From JBCCFC01 sp965213595 (GTDB lineage: Bacteria > Chloroflexota > Anaerolineae > Caldilineales > Caldilineaceae), in assembly GCA_965213595.1 (NCBI GenBank), contig CBDBZO010000001.1:620001-684000 (forward strand): a DNA stretch of 64,000 nucleotides, in the 5' to 3' direction. The notes under the pieces are model-generated. The model was given only the letters and a program-made list of their open reading frames with translations, had not been told where the DNA came from and searched no databases. Within the stretch, counting starts at the first letter, position 1; every line of letters starts with the position of its first letter. Shown piece by piece: positions 1 to 8,553 of this stretch. The position numbers and the translations under genes are program-made.

Positions 1-73
1 GCGGGGATTACGATTGATGGCGGATGGACGGCACGGTAGCAAAAGCCGATTGCTCAACAACCAACTGGCGCGC

Positions 74-1513
74 TTACTTCAGAATGTAGTACGTCGCCCG
101 CTTCTCCCCGATCCGAATTAGCAAATTTTTATCCACCAAATCGACCAGATCGCGCCGGATGGTCTCCGCGCTCACGTCCGGAACCAGGGATTGGTAGTCG
201 CTGTTGGTGATGCGCCCCTGGGTGGCGACGTGGGCCAGCGCCTGCTCCTGCCGCTCGTTGAGGTGGACGTGCTGCCAGGGCTGCGCCTGCGGCTGGAGGC
301 TCACCAACTCCTCGCCCGTGGAGTAGAGCGTCACCTGGAAGCCCGCCGCCGTCTCCTCGAAGGTGGGTTCGGGCAGGCCCGCTTCGCGCATGGTGGCGAT
401 CATGCGGTCGATGCCGTAGCCGAGGCGCTCGATGTAGCCCATGTCGCTGAGCACGGCGACGATGGCCTCGTTGCGGCTGTAGCGCTCGTCCTTCAAATTA
501 TCAAGCGTGACGTGGCCGGGCAGGCGACCGGGGCTGTAGAGTTCGAGCCTGTCGCTAAACATAAGCAGGCGGATGCCCTCGCCGCGAATGCTGTAGTCGC
601 GGTGCGCCACGGCGTTGACAATCGCCTCGCGCACCACCGCCAGCGGGTATTCGGTGGTCTCTTCTCTCGCCATGCCGCTGATCTTCATGCCGCGCCGCAT
701 GTTGCCCGTCACAAAGGCCTCGGCCTGGCGCACCTGATCGGCCAGCGTGCCGCTAAAGTCCTGGCGCGCAAATTCGTCGCTCATGCTGGCGCTGGCGTAG
801 CGGACGCAGATGATTTCGGCGCTGCGCACAAAGCGCTGCGGCTCGCGGCCAAAGAGCAGGATGCCCGCGTGGGTCGGTGCATATGCCTCGCCGCTCTGCC
901 CCGGCACAAGCTCGCCCTGCGTGACGCAGCCGCGGCTGAGCAGCACCTGCACGGCTTCCTCGTCCGGCGGGATGCCAATTTGGTCGAGGTAGCGGTTGAC
1001 GCGCACGCCGTCCAAATCGCCGAGCGTGGCGTCGGCGGCGGGCTGGCTCTCGAAGCCCGCATCGCCCCGATCCAGCAGCAGGCGACGCAACTCGGGCGTG
1101 GTCAAGGTGCGGTTGCGCGGGCCGGTGCGCGTGAGGTAGCGGCCGCCCAGGCTATAAAGATGGGGCAGCCCCGGCGGAATCTGCACGACGACGACCGCCA
1201 GTTCGTTGGGCGCGGGGTGCAGCGTCACCGTCTGGGGGTTGGGCAGGATGAGCGGCGGCTCCGTCAGCAGCGCCGCCTCCGATGCCTTGTCGCGCAGCGC
1301 GTCGACATCGACCCCAGCTTGGGGCACGCCGCGCCTGCTTGCGCCGAGGATGAGCGTGCCGCCGTTGGCGTTGGCGAGCGCGGCCAGCGTTTCGGCCAGC
1401 TTGCGGCTGGCGGTGCGCGCAGTGGCCAGGGCCACGCGCTCGCGCTCGCCGCCTTCCAGCAGCAGGCGGACTTCGGTTGGGGTAATGGTCGCGTTGCGTC
1501 GTCGCAGAGCCAT
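74..1513 (-). CDS. AlbA_2 / RecG-like ATP-binding regulator (schlafen-type)
   Basis: The 479-residue product has an N-terminal AlbA_2-like domain (about residues 15-135, containing 'LANANGGTLILG'). A C-terminal ATPase-like segment follows (about 295-395, with 'REAIVNAVAHRDYS' and 'ELYSPGRLP'), and the last 60 residues form a winged-helix ('SAETIRRDLVDLVDKNLL'). This is the architecture of proteins annotated as ATP-dependent DNA helicase RecG-like or transcriptional regulators; they are not true helicases and usually act as DNA-binding regulators. I chose the ATG at 1513 because GGAG lies nine bases upstream; an in-frame TTG at 1528 would add five residues. It is transcribed away from the HtrA gene in the same direction, 32 bases after it. 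The physiological target is unknown. Confidence 0.8.
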   Translation of the reverse strand: MALRRRNATITPTEVRLLLEGGERERVALATARTASRKLAETLAALANANGGTLILGASRRGVPQAGVDVDALRDKASEAALLTEPPLILPNPQTVTLHPAPNELAVVVVQIPPGLPHLYSLGGRYLTRTGPRNRTLTTPELRRLLLDRGDAGFESQPAADATLGDLDGVRVNRYLDQIGIPPDEEAVQVLLSRGCVTQGELVPGQSGEAYAPTHAGILLFGREPQRFVRSAEIICVRYASASMSDEFARQDFSGTLADQVRQAEAFVTGNMRRGMKISGMAREETTEYPLAVVREAIVNAVAHRDYSIRGEGIRLLMFSDRLELYSPGRLPGHVTLDNLKDERYSRNEAIVAVLSDMGYIERLGYGIDRMIATMREAGLPEPTFEETAAGFQVTLYSTGEELVSLQPQAQPWQHVHLNERQEQALAHVATQGRITNSDYQSLVPDVSAETIRRDLVDLVDKNLLIRIGEKRATYYILK

Positions 1514-1545
1514 GAGGGGAAACTCCAAGTTTTCCCTATCCTACC

Positions 1546-2814
1546 TTACCCACCCCGATCCTCGCCAAAGTTATCTGGGCGCGCACCCAGCTCGACGCGA
1601 ATTTCCCGTTCGCGACCGTTGCGCAGGACGGCCAAATCCAGCGGATCGCCGGGTTGGCTAAAGGCGATGATTTCGAGCAGCTCGTTAAAATTTTCGATGG
1701 GTTCGCCGTTGGCGGCAACCACAACATCGCCCTGGCGCAGGCCAGCTTGAGCCGCGGGGCCGCGTGGTTCGATGCTTGCAATGAATGCACCGCTCTGCGA
1801 GTCTAAATTTTCCAGCGCCGCCACCTGCAACCCAATATCACCGCCTTCCACGCCCAAGTAGGGCCAGCGGTAGCGACCCTCCCCGATCAGCGACGGCGCG
1901 ATCAGCCGCACGACGTTGCTGGGAATCGCAAAGCCGACGCCGGAGTTGCTGCGCGTGGCGCTGCGAATCTGCGCGTTGACGCCGATCACCTCGCCTTGTA
2001 GATTGAGCAGCGGGCCACCGGAGTTGCCGGGGTTGATGGCGGCGTCGGTCTGGATGGCTTGCGGAATGTTAAACGGCGTTGCGCCCGACTCGATCGCGCG
2101 GCCAACGGCGCTGACGATGCCGGTGGTCATGCTGGTGCCGAGGCCGAAGGGATTGCCGATGGCAACGACAAGTTCACCCACGCTCACGTCGTCCGAATCA
2201 GCGAGCGGCAGCGGATGCGTGCCCTCCGGCAGGTCGTCAACCCGCAGGATGGCGAGATCGCTGTCGTCGTCCAGCCCAATCACTTCCGCTTCGCGCTGAA
2301 TGCCGTTGTAGAAGACGACAATGACCTGCTGCGCCCCAGCCACCACGTGGTTGTTGGTGACGACGTGCCCCTCATCGTCCAATATCCAGCCCGATCCCGC
2401 GCCCTCGCCAACCTGCCCCAGCTGATTTTGCGCCAGCACCTGAATGCTAACCACGCCGGGGTTGAGATCGGTGTAGAGATTGCTCAACAGGTCAGAATTG
2501 AGCGCCAGCGCACTGCTGGTGGATGAAGGAACGGCTGCGTTCGCCTGTTCGCGGCTAGATGAATTGGCAGCAGACGAAGCATCCGCATCGCGATCGGCAG
2601 CCGCCGCGGCGGTGAACGTGGGCTGCACCTGCGCCAGCTCCTCCTCCTGGGCCATCACCTGTGCCGATTCGACTTCCGTGGCTTCGCCAGCTGTCGGTGT
2701 GCGAAACAGTGTCGCGTTGAAGACGTTACCTACCAACGCCCCGCCAACTGCCAACAGAATAACCAGGGCAAGACAACCTGCCCCGCCCCAGGTAACCATT
2801 CTGCGTGAAATCAT
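1546..2814 (-). CDS. HtrA/DegP-type membrane-anchored serine protease with PDZ domain
   Basis: This 422-residue protease probably degrades or senses misfolded extracytoplasmic proteins. Residues 10-35 are a hydrophobic anchor, and residues 40-105 are a low-complexity Ala/Ser/Glu linker. The trypsin-like domain carries the catalytic triad: His156 in 'VTNNHVV', Asp186 in 'DDSDLAIL' and Ser265 in 'NPGNSGGPLL'. One PDZ domain covers about 325-412 ('GPAAQAGLRQGDVV'). The length fits a single-PDZ HtrA. The start at 2814 is supported by AAAGGAG upstream. The gene ends 32 bases before the AlbA_2 regulator and could be co-transcribed with it. Confidence 0.93.
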   Translation of the reverse strand: MISRRMVTWGGAGCLALVILLAVGGALVGNVFNATLFRTPTAGEATEVESAQVMAQEEELAQVQPTFTAAAAADRDADASSAANSSSREQANAAVPSSTSSALALNSDLLSNLYTDLNPGVVSIQVLAQNQLGQVGEGAGSGWILDDEGHVVTNNHVVAGAQQVIVVFYNGIQREAEVIGLDDDSDLAILRVDDLPEGTHPLPLADSDDVSVGELVVAIGNPFGLGTSMTTGIVSAVGRAIESGATPFNIPQAIQTDAAINPGNSGGPLLNLQGEVIGVNAQIRSATRSNSGVGFAIPSNVVRLIAPSLIGEGRYRWPYLGVEGGDIGLQVAALENLDSQSGAFIASIEPRGPAAQAGLRQGDVVVAANGEPIENFNELLEIIAFSQPGDPLDLAVLRNGREREIRVELGARPDNFGEDRGG

Positions 2815-2932
2815 CTGCCTTCTCCTTTGTTACACAAGCTATCCAATCTATTTATAGCCTAAAGAAGAAACGTGGCGACCTGTGGCAGAATCAATACAAC
2901 TTTGGGTATAAATTGCGGTACAAGATAATTCT

Positions 2933-3505
2933 CTATAGCTGGGCATCGCCCGGGTGACGGAAACAATCCGTCGTATGGTCGTTGACCATCCCCACGGCCT
3001 GCATAAACGCGTAGCAGATCGTCGGCCCAACAAAGGTGAAGCCGCGCTTTTTCAGCGCCTTGCTCATCGCCTGTGACTGCGGTGTCTGCGCGGGCACGTC
3101 GGCCAGCGTGGTGAAGTGATTGAGCACCGGTTCGCCGCCTACAAACGACCAAATGTACTGATCAAAGCTGCCGACCTCCTCCTGCACGGCCAGAAACGCC
3201 CGCGCATTCTTGACAACGCCATTAACTTTGAGCCGGTTGCGCACAATGCCCTCGTCCCGCAGCAGCGCGGCGATTTTGGCGTCGTCGTAGCGGACGATTT
3301 TCTTGGCGTCGAAGTTGTCAAAGGCGCGGCGGTAGTTGTCGCGCTTGCGCAGAATCGTAATCCAGCTGAGGCCTGCCTGCGCGCCCTCCAGGTTGAGCAT
3401 CTCGAATAAATGTCGGTCGTCGTGAAGGGGGATGCCCCACTCGCAATCGTGGTAGTCGACGTAAAGCGGGTCGTCGCTGACCCAGGCGCAGCGTGGGTTG
3501 GTCAT
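2933..3505 (-). CDS. tag: DNA-3-methyladenine glycosylase I
   Basis: Tag excises 3-methyladenine from alkylated DNA in base excision repair. The 190-residue product matches the Tag family along its whole length: an N-terminal 'RCAWVSDDPLYVDYHD', 'GAQAGLSWITIL', 'KKRGFTFVGPTICYAFMQA' and a C-terminal 'VNDHTTDCF'. The zinc ligands of Escherichia coli Tag are recognisable as the early Cys and His and the C-terminal His and Cys. The ATG at 3505 is preceded by AGGAG; the open frame runs 28 codons further upstream, but that extension is made of repeat sequence and has no ribosome-binding site. The gene stands alone between repeat-bearing spacers. Confidence 0.93.
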   Translation of the reverse strand: MTNPRCAWVSDDPLYVDYHDCEWGIPLHDDRHLFEMLNLEGAQAGLSWITILRKRDNYRRAFDNFDAKKIVRYDDAKIAALLRDEGIVRNRLKVNGVVKNARAFLAVQEEVGSFDQYIWSFVGGEPVLNHFTTLADVPAQTPQSQAMSKALKKRGFTFVGPTICYAFMQAVGMVNDHTTDCFRHPGDAQL

Positions 3506-3526
3506 GGGTTCTCCTGTAAAATTTTT

Positions 3527-3670
3527 GCCACGCATTGCACGGATTGCACGAATTTTGCCCTGTCGAGCCAGCGACTGGGTTGAAGCCAACTTGCGCTAAA
3601 AGATAAGCAAATCACTATCTAGCCACTTCGTCAACCCGAATCCATTCGTGCAATTCGTGCAATTTGTGGC
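3527..3670. repeat. Imperfect inverted repeat, GCCACGAATTGCAC family
   Basis: Two 27-base arms (3527-3553 and 3644-3670) are reverse complements with three mismatches, built on alternating 'GCCAC' and 'ATTGCACGAAT' words. They fill the spacer between the aminotransferase stop and the Tag start. The right arm ends exactly at the last base of the aminotransferase stop codon. A related arm pair occurs at 12712-12786. This may be a non-autonomous mobile palindrome that also works as a transcription terminator. Confidence 0.75.
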
Positions 3671-4590
3671 TAATCTCTCTTCGCCTGTACCGCTTCCCCG
3701 ATCAACCCTTCATACAAGTCCCGCAGTCGCCGCGTCATCGACCCCTCCGCGCCGTTGCCGATTGTGCGACCGTCAATATCGATGACGGGCGTCAACCCAC
3801 CAAATGTGCCCGTCACAAATGACTCGTCGGCGTCGTAGACATCGTAAAGCGAGAAGTTTTTCTGATGGCACGGAATGCCGTGGCGCGCACAGGCCTCGAT
3901 TACCTTGCCGCGCGTGATGCCGTTCATGCAGTACTGGCCGGTCGACGTCCAAACTTCATCGCGCCGCACAATAAAAAAGTTGGTGGCGTTGCAGGTGCTG
4001 ACGAAGCCGTGGATATCGAGCATGAGCGCTTCATCCGCGCCCGCCTCGATGGCCTGCGCGAGCGCGATCACCTCGTGGAGCTTGCTGTGGCAGTTGAGCC
4101 GCGGGTCGAGATAATCGGGCGAGCCGCGGCGCACGGTGCTGGTAAAGAGGCGCACGCCCTGGCGCGTCGTCCCCGGATCGGCGACTTTGTGCTCGGCGGT
4201 GATCACGATGGTGGGCGGGCCAATGGTGAGGCGCGGGTCCTGCGAGGGCGTCTTTTTGACGCCGCGCGTCACCATCAGCCGCACGTGGACGCCGTCGTGC
4301 ATGTCGTTGGCGCGCACGGTGGCATGGAGCGCTTGGGTGAGTTCGTCGCGCGTTTGGCCGATGTTCATGTGAATCGCCTTGGCGCCCTGGAAGAGGCGAT
4401 CCAGATGCTCACCCAGGAAGACGAAGACGCCGTGGTGCAGGCGCACGCCCTCCCAGACGCCGTCTCCAACGAGGTAGCCGCTGTCGAAGACGGAGATTTT
4501 GGCCTCGGCGCGCTGTACGAGGTCGCCGTTGATGTAGATGAGGACGTTGTCGTTGCGCTCGTCTGGGAGCGCGTTGTGGGTTCCGTGCAT
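3670..4590 (-). CDS. Class IV PLP aminotransferase, branched-chain (IlvE-like)
   Basis: This fold-type IV pyridoxal-phosphate enzyme of 306 residues probably transaminates branched-chain or related amino acids. It opens with 'LIYINGDLVQRAEAKISVFDSGYLVGDG' type signatures (here about residues 17-45). It has the presumed catalytic lysine in 'LNCHSKLHEV' (about residue 170) and the family motif 'DIHGFVSTCNATNFF', and it ends in the usual 'LYEGLIGEAV' region. Length is normal for IlvE. The first 15 residues precede the conserved start and the ATG at 4590 has no clear Shine-Dalgarno, so the start is uncertain. D-amino-acid transaminase or aminodeoxychorismate lyase are alternatives within the family. 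Confidence 0.85.
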   Translation of the reverse strand: MHGTHNALPDERNDNVLIYINGDLVQRAEAKISVFDSGYLVGDGVWEGVRLHHGVFVFLGEHLDRLFQGAKAIHMNIGQTRDELTQALHATVRANDMHDGVHVRLMVTRGVKKTPSQDPRLTIGPPTIVITAEHKVADPGTTRQGVRLFTSTVRRGSPDYLDPRLNCHSKLHEVIALAQAIEAGADEALMLDIHGFVSTCNATNFFIVRRDEVWTSTGQYCMNGITRGKVIEACARHGIPCHQKNFSLYDVYDADESFVTGTFGGLTPVIDIDGRTIGNGAEGSMTRRLRDLYEGLIGEAVQAKRD

Positions 4591-4598
4591 AATGTATC

Positions 4599-4641
4599 GC
4601 GAAGCGCTGCTTCGCCTCCGGTGTGCGAAGCAGCGCTTCGC
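4599..4641. repeat. Perfect 17-base inverted repeat between uvrD-like and aminotransferase genes
   Basis: Arms 4599-4615 and 4625-4641 (GCGAAGCGCTGCTTCGC and its complement) match perfectly around a nine-base loop, and each arm is itself nearly palindromic. The element lies between the helicase stop codon and the aminotransferase start. It could terminate or attenuate minus-strand transcription or stabilise the mRNA, but no T-run follows it. Confidence 0.8.
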
Positions 4642-4642
4642 C

Positions 4643-6748
4643 TTACGTGAATAAACTCAGTTGATGGTTCTCTGCCCGCTCCTTCTTCGCCTTGCGCGGG
4701 GCCATGCGACGCACCTGCAGCAGCGCCCGCTCAATATCGTCGACAAAGCGCGACGGGGCATTCTCCATCGTGCGCCCGAAGAGGAAGCGCCGTCGCGCGT
4801 GGCTCAGCACCAGCTTGTGCTGGGCGCGCGTCATGCCGACGTAGAAGAGGCGGCGCTCTTCGTCGATGTCCGGCGTCTCGCCCGGTCGCACGTAGGGGAG
4901 CAGCCCCTCTTCGCAGCCGGCGAGGAAAACGACGGGGAATTCGAGCCCCTTGGCCGCGTGCAGCGTCAGCAGCGCGACGCGGTCGGCGCGGGCATCGTAG
5001 TCGTCGGGATTGTGGGCGGAGGCGCGGAGGGCGACGCTGTCGAGGAAGTTGGTGAGCGTGGTGGAGCGCGTGATGCGTGATGCGTAATGGGTGAACTGGG
5101 TGGCACGTTCGGCGTCAATGCCAACACGTTGGCGCATAAAGTTGATAGCATCGTCGATCAGCGTAGGCACGGGCGTGGCCGCATTGTGATTTTGCAGAAA
5201 CATGGCAACTTCGACAAGCCATTGCCGCTGCGCTTTGGTCAACCCTCTGACGTCGCCATCCGCGAGCAGGGTAAGCAGCGAGGCGTCGGCATCAACCAAA
5301 GCCGCGTGTAGCTGCGTAATCTGCCGCGGCGTAAATGAGGCCCCGGCGCTGAGCACGCTCGACCAGTGTGGACGCGACGTCGGATTTTGCAGCAGCCCCA
5401 GCAGCGCGAGCAGCGACTTCACGTCCTTGTACGCAAAGAGCGGGCGCTCGCCGACGACTTGGTAGGGAATGCCGGAGCGGTCCAAGGCCTCGACGAGGGC
5501 GCGGCTTTGGCTGTTGAGGCGGTAGAGCACGGCGAAATCGCCGAAAGTATAGTCGGCGGACAGGCCGTCATCATCGACGCGCCCGCTGTCGATGGAGAAG
5601 TAGCTCGTGCCGCCGACAAGCTGCTCGATCTGGTGGACGACGTACTCGGCTTCGGCCTTGTCCGTGGGCGCGTCGTGAATGTCCAGCTTCGTCTGCTGCA
5701 CAAAATCCGACCAGATGTCGACGGCCTCGCGATCCGGCTCTTGGCTGATGACCTGCTGTGCAGCGTTGAGGATATTCTGCGTCGAGCGGTAATTCTGCGA
5801 CAGGTTGAGCGTGACGGCGCTGGGGTAATCCTCGGCGAAGCGCAAGAAGTAGTTGCGGTCCGCGCCGCGAAAGCCGTAGATGGCCTGATCGGGATCGCCG
5901 ATCACGCAGAGATTCGCTTCCCCTTCGGTCAGCAGCTGCAGCAGCCGATATTGCGCGGCGTTGACATCCTGATACTCGTCGACCGAGATCCAGCGGTAGC
6001 GGGCGTGGACGGCGTCGCGCACCGCTTCGTTTTGTTCAAGCAGCGCGACCGGGCGCGCGACGAGGTCGTCAAAATCGAGCGCTTGGCTGTCTCGCAGGGC
6101 GGCTTCGTAGCGGGTGAAAATCTGGGTAAAATCGGCGTCGTGCTCCGGCGCGGTGGGCGAACGCAGGGCATTTTTGGCGGCGCTGATCGCATCGAGGTGC
6201 GCGCCGAGTTGGGCGTCGCTGGCGTCGGTTAGGAGGGTGTGGAGCAGGGCGCGGCGGTCGTTGTCGTCGAGGATGGTAAAATTTTCGTCGAGACCCGCTT
6301 GCTTAGCAAAGTCGCGCAGCAGCATGGCGCCAAAAGCGTGGAAGGTGGCGATGGTCATGCGCGCGGCGGTCGCCTCGCCGACGAGGGCGGCCAGCCGCTC
6401 ACGCATCTCCTCGGCGGCTTTATTGGTAAAGGTGATTGCCAGAATTTCTTCCGGCGCTGCGTTTATTGACTGGGCATTTGTGCCGTTGCTGACAGCGGGA
6501 TTTATCAGGTGAGCAATGCGGTGGGTGAGCGTGCGCGTTTTGCCCGTGCCCGGCCCGGCGGTGATGATCAGCGGGCGGTCGACGGTGTGGACGGCGAGCT
6601 GCTGCTGGGGATTGAGATTGGGCGGGCTGTCCGTTGAGCTGTCAACGGATTTTGGGGGAACGGATTGAGCAGATTCTTCGTGGTCAGCAATCAAAGCTGT
6701 TCCATCCGTTGCCGGATATATCTGGCTAGGAACGGATTTCTGTCGCAC
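4643..6748 (-). CDS. UvrD/Rep/PcrA-type superfamily 1 DNA helicase
   Basis: This 701-residue ATP-dependent 3'-5' helicase has the Q motif 'NLNPQQQLAV', Walker A 'AGPGTGKTRTLT' (Lys70) and Walker B-like 'ISVDEYQDVNAAQ'. It also has 'GDPDQAIYGFRGA', motif IV-VI segments ('QNYRST', 'LLTLHAAKGLEFPVVFLAG', 'EERRLFYVGMTRA') and a basic C terminus. The open frame begins with GTG at 6748, overlapping the end of the EndoQ-like gene by 23 bases, with no clear ribosome-binding site, so the start is uncertain. The first 45 residues are not conserved and derive from a repeat-rich DNA stretch. A second short repeat (5068-5087) is translated in frame. Overlap with the nuclease gene suggests a joint role in DNA repair. 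Confidence 0.92.
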   Translation of the reverse strand: MRQKSVPSQIYPATDGTALIADHEESAQSVPPKSVDSSTDSPPNLNPQQQLAVHTVDRPLIITAGPGTGKTRTLTHRIAHLINPAVSNGTNAQSINAAPEEILAITFTNKAAEEMRERLAALVGEATAARMTIATFHAFGAMLLRDFAKQAGLDENFTILDDNDRRALLHTLLTDASDAQLGAHLDAISAAKNALRSPTAPEHDADFTQIFTRYEAALRDSQALDFDDLVARPVALLEQNEAVRDAVHARYRWISVDEYQDVNAAQYRLLQLLTEGEANLCVIGDPDQAIYGFRGADRNYFLRFAEDYPSAVTLNLSQNYRSTQNILNAAQQVISQEPDREAVDIWSDFVQQTKLDIHDAPTDKAEAEYVVHQIEQLVGGTSYFSIDSGRVDDDGLSADYTFGDFAVLYRLNSQSRALVEALDRSGIPYQVVGERPLFAYKDVKSLLALLGLLQNPTSRPHWSSVLSAGASFTPRQITQLHAALVDADASLLTLLADGDVRGLTKAQRQWLVEVAMFLQNHNAATPVPTLIDDAINFMRQRVGIDAERATQFTHYASRITRSTTLTNFLDSVALRASAHNPDDYDARADRVALLTLHAAKGLEFPVVFLAGCEEGLLPYVRPGETPDIDEERRLFYVGMTRAQHKLVLSHARRRFLFGRTMENAPSRFVDDIERALLQVRRMAPRKAKKERAENHQLSLFT

Positions 6749-8114
6749 GATGGGGCGTACTACGAAAATCCGTTAAATCCGCTCCCGAATCCGTCGACAG
6801 CTCGACCGGCTCCACCTCAAACATCGCCATTTGCGGCGCGGCGTTCTCCGATAGCACCTTGATCACGCCAAATTCACCGTCGTAGCCCGGCTGCGCTTCG
6901 ACCTGGCCCCGCCGCATGTGACCGATGCCCTCGGCCAAGGGCGCGCCGCCCGCCTGCGCCACCTCCTCCAGCGGCGCGTCGAGCAGGATGTGCAGTTCGC
7001 TGCCGAGCTGGGCGAGCAGCGCCATGTACGCCCGCTGCACCCGCTTGGAGCTCGCGCCGACGCCCAGCACCTCGCTCAAAATTTCGGGCAGCGGGATCAG
7101 CCCGTGAAAGGGGCGCGAGCGCGGCGCGCGGCGACCCTCCGGCTCGTCCGCCAGCACTTCGACGCGGTGCATAACGCCCACGGTAACGGGCTTGCCGCAG
7201 CCCGGGCAGAGGCCGTCGTGCTCGATGGTCGTCTGTGGATGCCAGCAGATGTTGCACTTGCGGTGGCCGTCGTAGTGGTACTTCCCCTCTTCTGGAAAAA
7301 ATTCGAGGGTGTTGAGCACCTGCTCCGGCGCATGGCGCAGGGCGTGGAACATCGCGTCATAGCCGGGCTCGATGTCAAAGGTGGTGGCTTCGCGGGCGAG
7401 CTTCTGCGGCGAGTGGGCGTCCGAGCTGGAGACGAGCGTCCAGGGATCAAGCTGCGAGACGCGCCAGTTCATTGGTGGGTCGGACGACAGCCCGGTCTCC
7501 ATGGCGGCAAGCTGAGGAGTGAGATCGTCGAAGCAATCCCGCACGCGCTCGAAGCCGGATTTGGAGCCGAGCAGCGAGAACCAGGGCGTCCAGATGTGGG
7601 CGGGGATGAGCTGGCAGCGCGGGTCGACGTCGAGGATGATCTCGAACAAATCGCGCGAATCCAGGCCGAGGATGGGTCGACCATCCGAGCGGATGTTGCC
7701 GATTTTTTCCAGCTCGATCTGGATTCGCTGGACTACTTCCAGCGTCGGCGCAAAGATGACGTTGTGGACTTTGCGCGTCCGATTCTCGCCCGCGGCATCG
7801 ACCTTTTTGTAGATGTTGCTGATTTCGCCCGCCAGCAAAAAGCGCACCTCGCGTCGACAGCTCGGCGGCACGCCATCCTCCAACGTTTCGGCCACCATTT
7901 TTGCAAGCTCCGGCTTGAGGCGGAAGAGGTTGCCCTCGATGGGCTCCAGCTTGTCGCGCATTTCCTGGAGCCAGCCGGGGTGGGCAATATCGCCCGTGCC
8001 CACGAGGTCGACGCCTTTGAGCTGGGCCCAGCGGGCGAGGTGCTCAAAGTCGAGCGTTTTGCTGGTGGCGCGCGAGTAGTGCGAATGAATGTGGAGATCG
8101 GCAACGAGTTTCAT
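6726..8114 (-). CDS. PHP-domain nuclease, endonuclease Q-like
   Basis: Endonuclease Q nicks DNA 5' of deaminated bases. The 462-residue product has the PHP metal motifs 'DLHIHSHYS' (His8, His10), 'GTGDIAHPGW', 'GEISNIY', 'KVHNVIFAP', 'AHIWTPWFSLLG' and 'SSSDAHSP'. A zinc-ribbon follows at Cys287/Cys290/Cys303/Cys306 and then the EndoQ C-terminal region ('GLIPLPEIL', 'YMALLAQLGSELHIL'). The last 30 residues are repeat-derived and unlikely to be essential. It is immediately upstream of, and overlaps, a UvrD-like helicase; fused or adjacent EndoQ/PHP-UvrD pairs occur in other bacteria. Activity is inferred from family membership. Confidence 0.85.
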   Translation of the reverse strand: MKLVADLHIHSHYSRATSKTLDFEHLARWAQLKGVDLVGTGDIAHPGWLQEMRDKLEPIEGNLFRLKPELAKMVAETLEDGVPPSCRREVRFLLAGEISNIYKKVDAAGENRTRKVHNVIFAPTLEVVQRIQIELEKIGNIRSDGRPILGLDSRDLFEIILDVDPRCQLIPAHIWTPWFSLLGSKSGFERVRDCFDDLTPQLAAMETGLSSDPPMNWRVSQLDPWTLVSSSDAHSPQKLAREATTFDIEPGYDAMFHALRHAPEQVLNTLEFFPEEGKYHYDGHRKCNICWHPQTTIEHDGLCPGCGKPVTVGVMHRVEVLADEPEGRRAPRSRPFHGLIPLPEILSEVLGVGASSKRVQRAYMALLAQLGSELHILLDAPLEEVAQAGGAPLAEGIGHMRRGQVEAQPGYDGEFGVIKVLSENAAPQMAMFEVEPVELSTDSGADLTDFRSTPHRATEIRS

Positions 8115-8204
8115 AGGTCAGCGGTGTAAGAAGCGAGCGCTCGGAAGCGCCGTTGAGCGCCGTCGCACGCGAGCAGCAGTATACCATGGATGAAGCATTT
8201 CGCT

Positions 8205-8436
8205 TAGACGATGGATTTAGACGGGTGCGTTTCAGTTTGGGGGCGAACCCGCGTCGCCGGGGCGTTCGACCTCTTCCCCTCGCTGTTGGTTCGTGGGTAA
8301 CGAGTCGGGTGAAGCCCCTCTCATTTGAGGAGAGGGGGTTTGGGGGAGAGGTCTGGTGGGCCACACCCTGCCATGTTGCCCTATGCCGAAGCTGCCCCCA
8401 AACCGAAATACACCCTATCTAGACGATGGATTTAGA
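8205..8436. repeat. Palindromic element flanked by 17-base direct repeats
   Basis: The 17-base word TAGACGATGGATTTAGA occurs identically at 8205-8221 and 8420-8436. Just inside lie inverted arms at 8223-8244 and 8394-8415 with three mismatches in 22. In the centre is a C/G-rich REP-like core around 8312-8353 ('CCCCTCTC'/'GAGAGGGG' words). The structure looks like a non-autonomous insertion with flanking duplication, although 17 bases is long for a target duplication. Confidence 0.65.
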
Positions 8437-8448
8437 TGGCGGGTACGG

Positions 8449-8472
8449 ACAACAGGAGGTCACACCTGTTGT
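8449..8472 (+). promoter_or_regulatory. Short hairpin in the kinase leader
   Basis: ACAACAGG at 8449-8456 pairs with CCTGTTGT at 8465-8472 around an eight-base loop and is followed by TTTTG. It could be a leader hairpin or weak terminator ahead of the kinase gene. The function is inferred only from structure. Confidence 0.35.
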
Positions 8473-8553
8473 TTTGTAAATCATAGGTTACAATTGGCGG
8501 TGGAATTGGTTAGGGGCGGGTGCGTGAGTGCTCCGCTGTAAAAGGAGGAACAG

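Larger units (their letters stand above)
8115..8553. other. Divergent intergenic region with palindromic elements
   Basis: This spacer separates the minus-strand EndoQ gene from the plus-strand kinase gene. I see no gene. It holds the repeat unit at 8205-8436 and a short hairpin at 8449-8472. A strong Shine-Dalgarno, AAAGGAGG, lies just before the kinase TTG start at 8554. Promoters for both directions must lie here but I cannot assign them with confidence. Confidence 0.6.

Noticed and set aside
191..1750. Plus-strand open frame of 519 codons opposite the AlbA_2 and HtrA genes
   Set aside because: It spans the boundary between two well-supported minus-strand genes, has low-complexity His/Arg/Ala composition and no ribosome-binding site.
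3506..3589. N-terminal extension of Tag
   Set aside because: The additional codons are repeat DNA (GCCACGCATTGCACG), and the ATG at 3505 has AGGAG and matches known Tag N termini.
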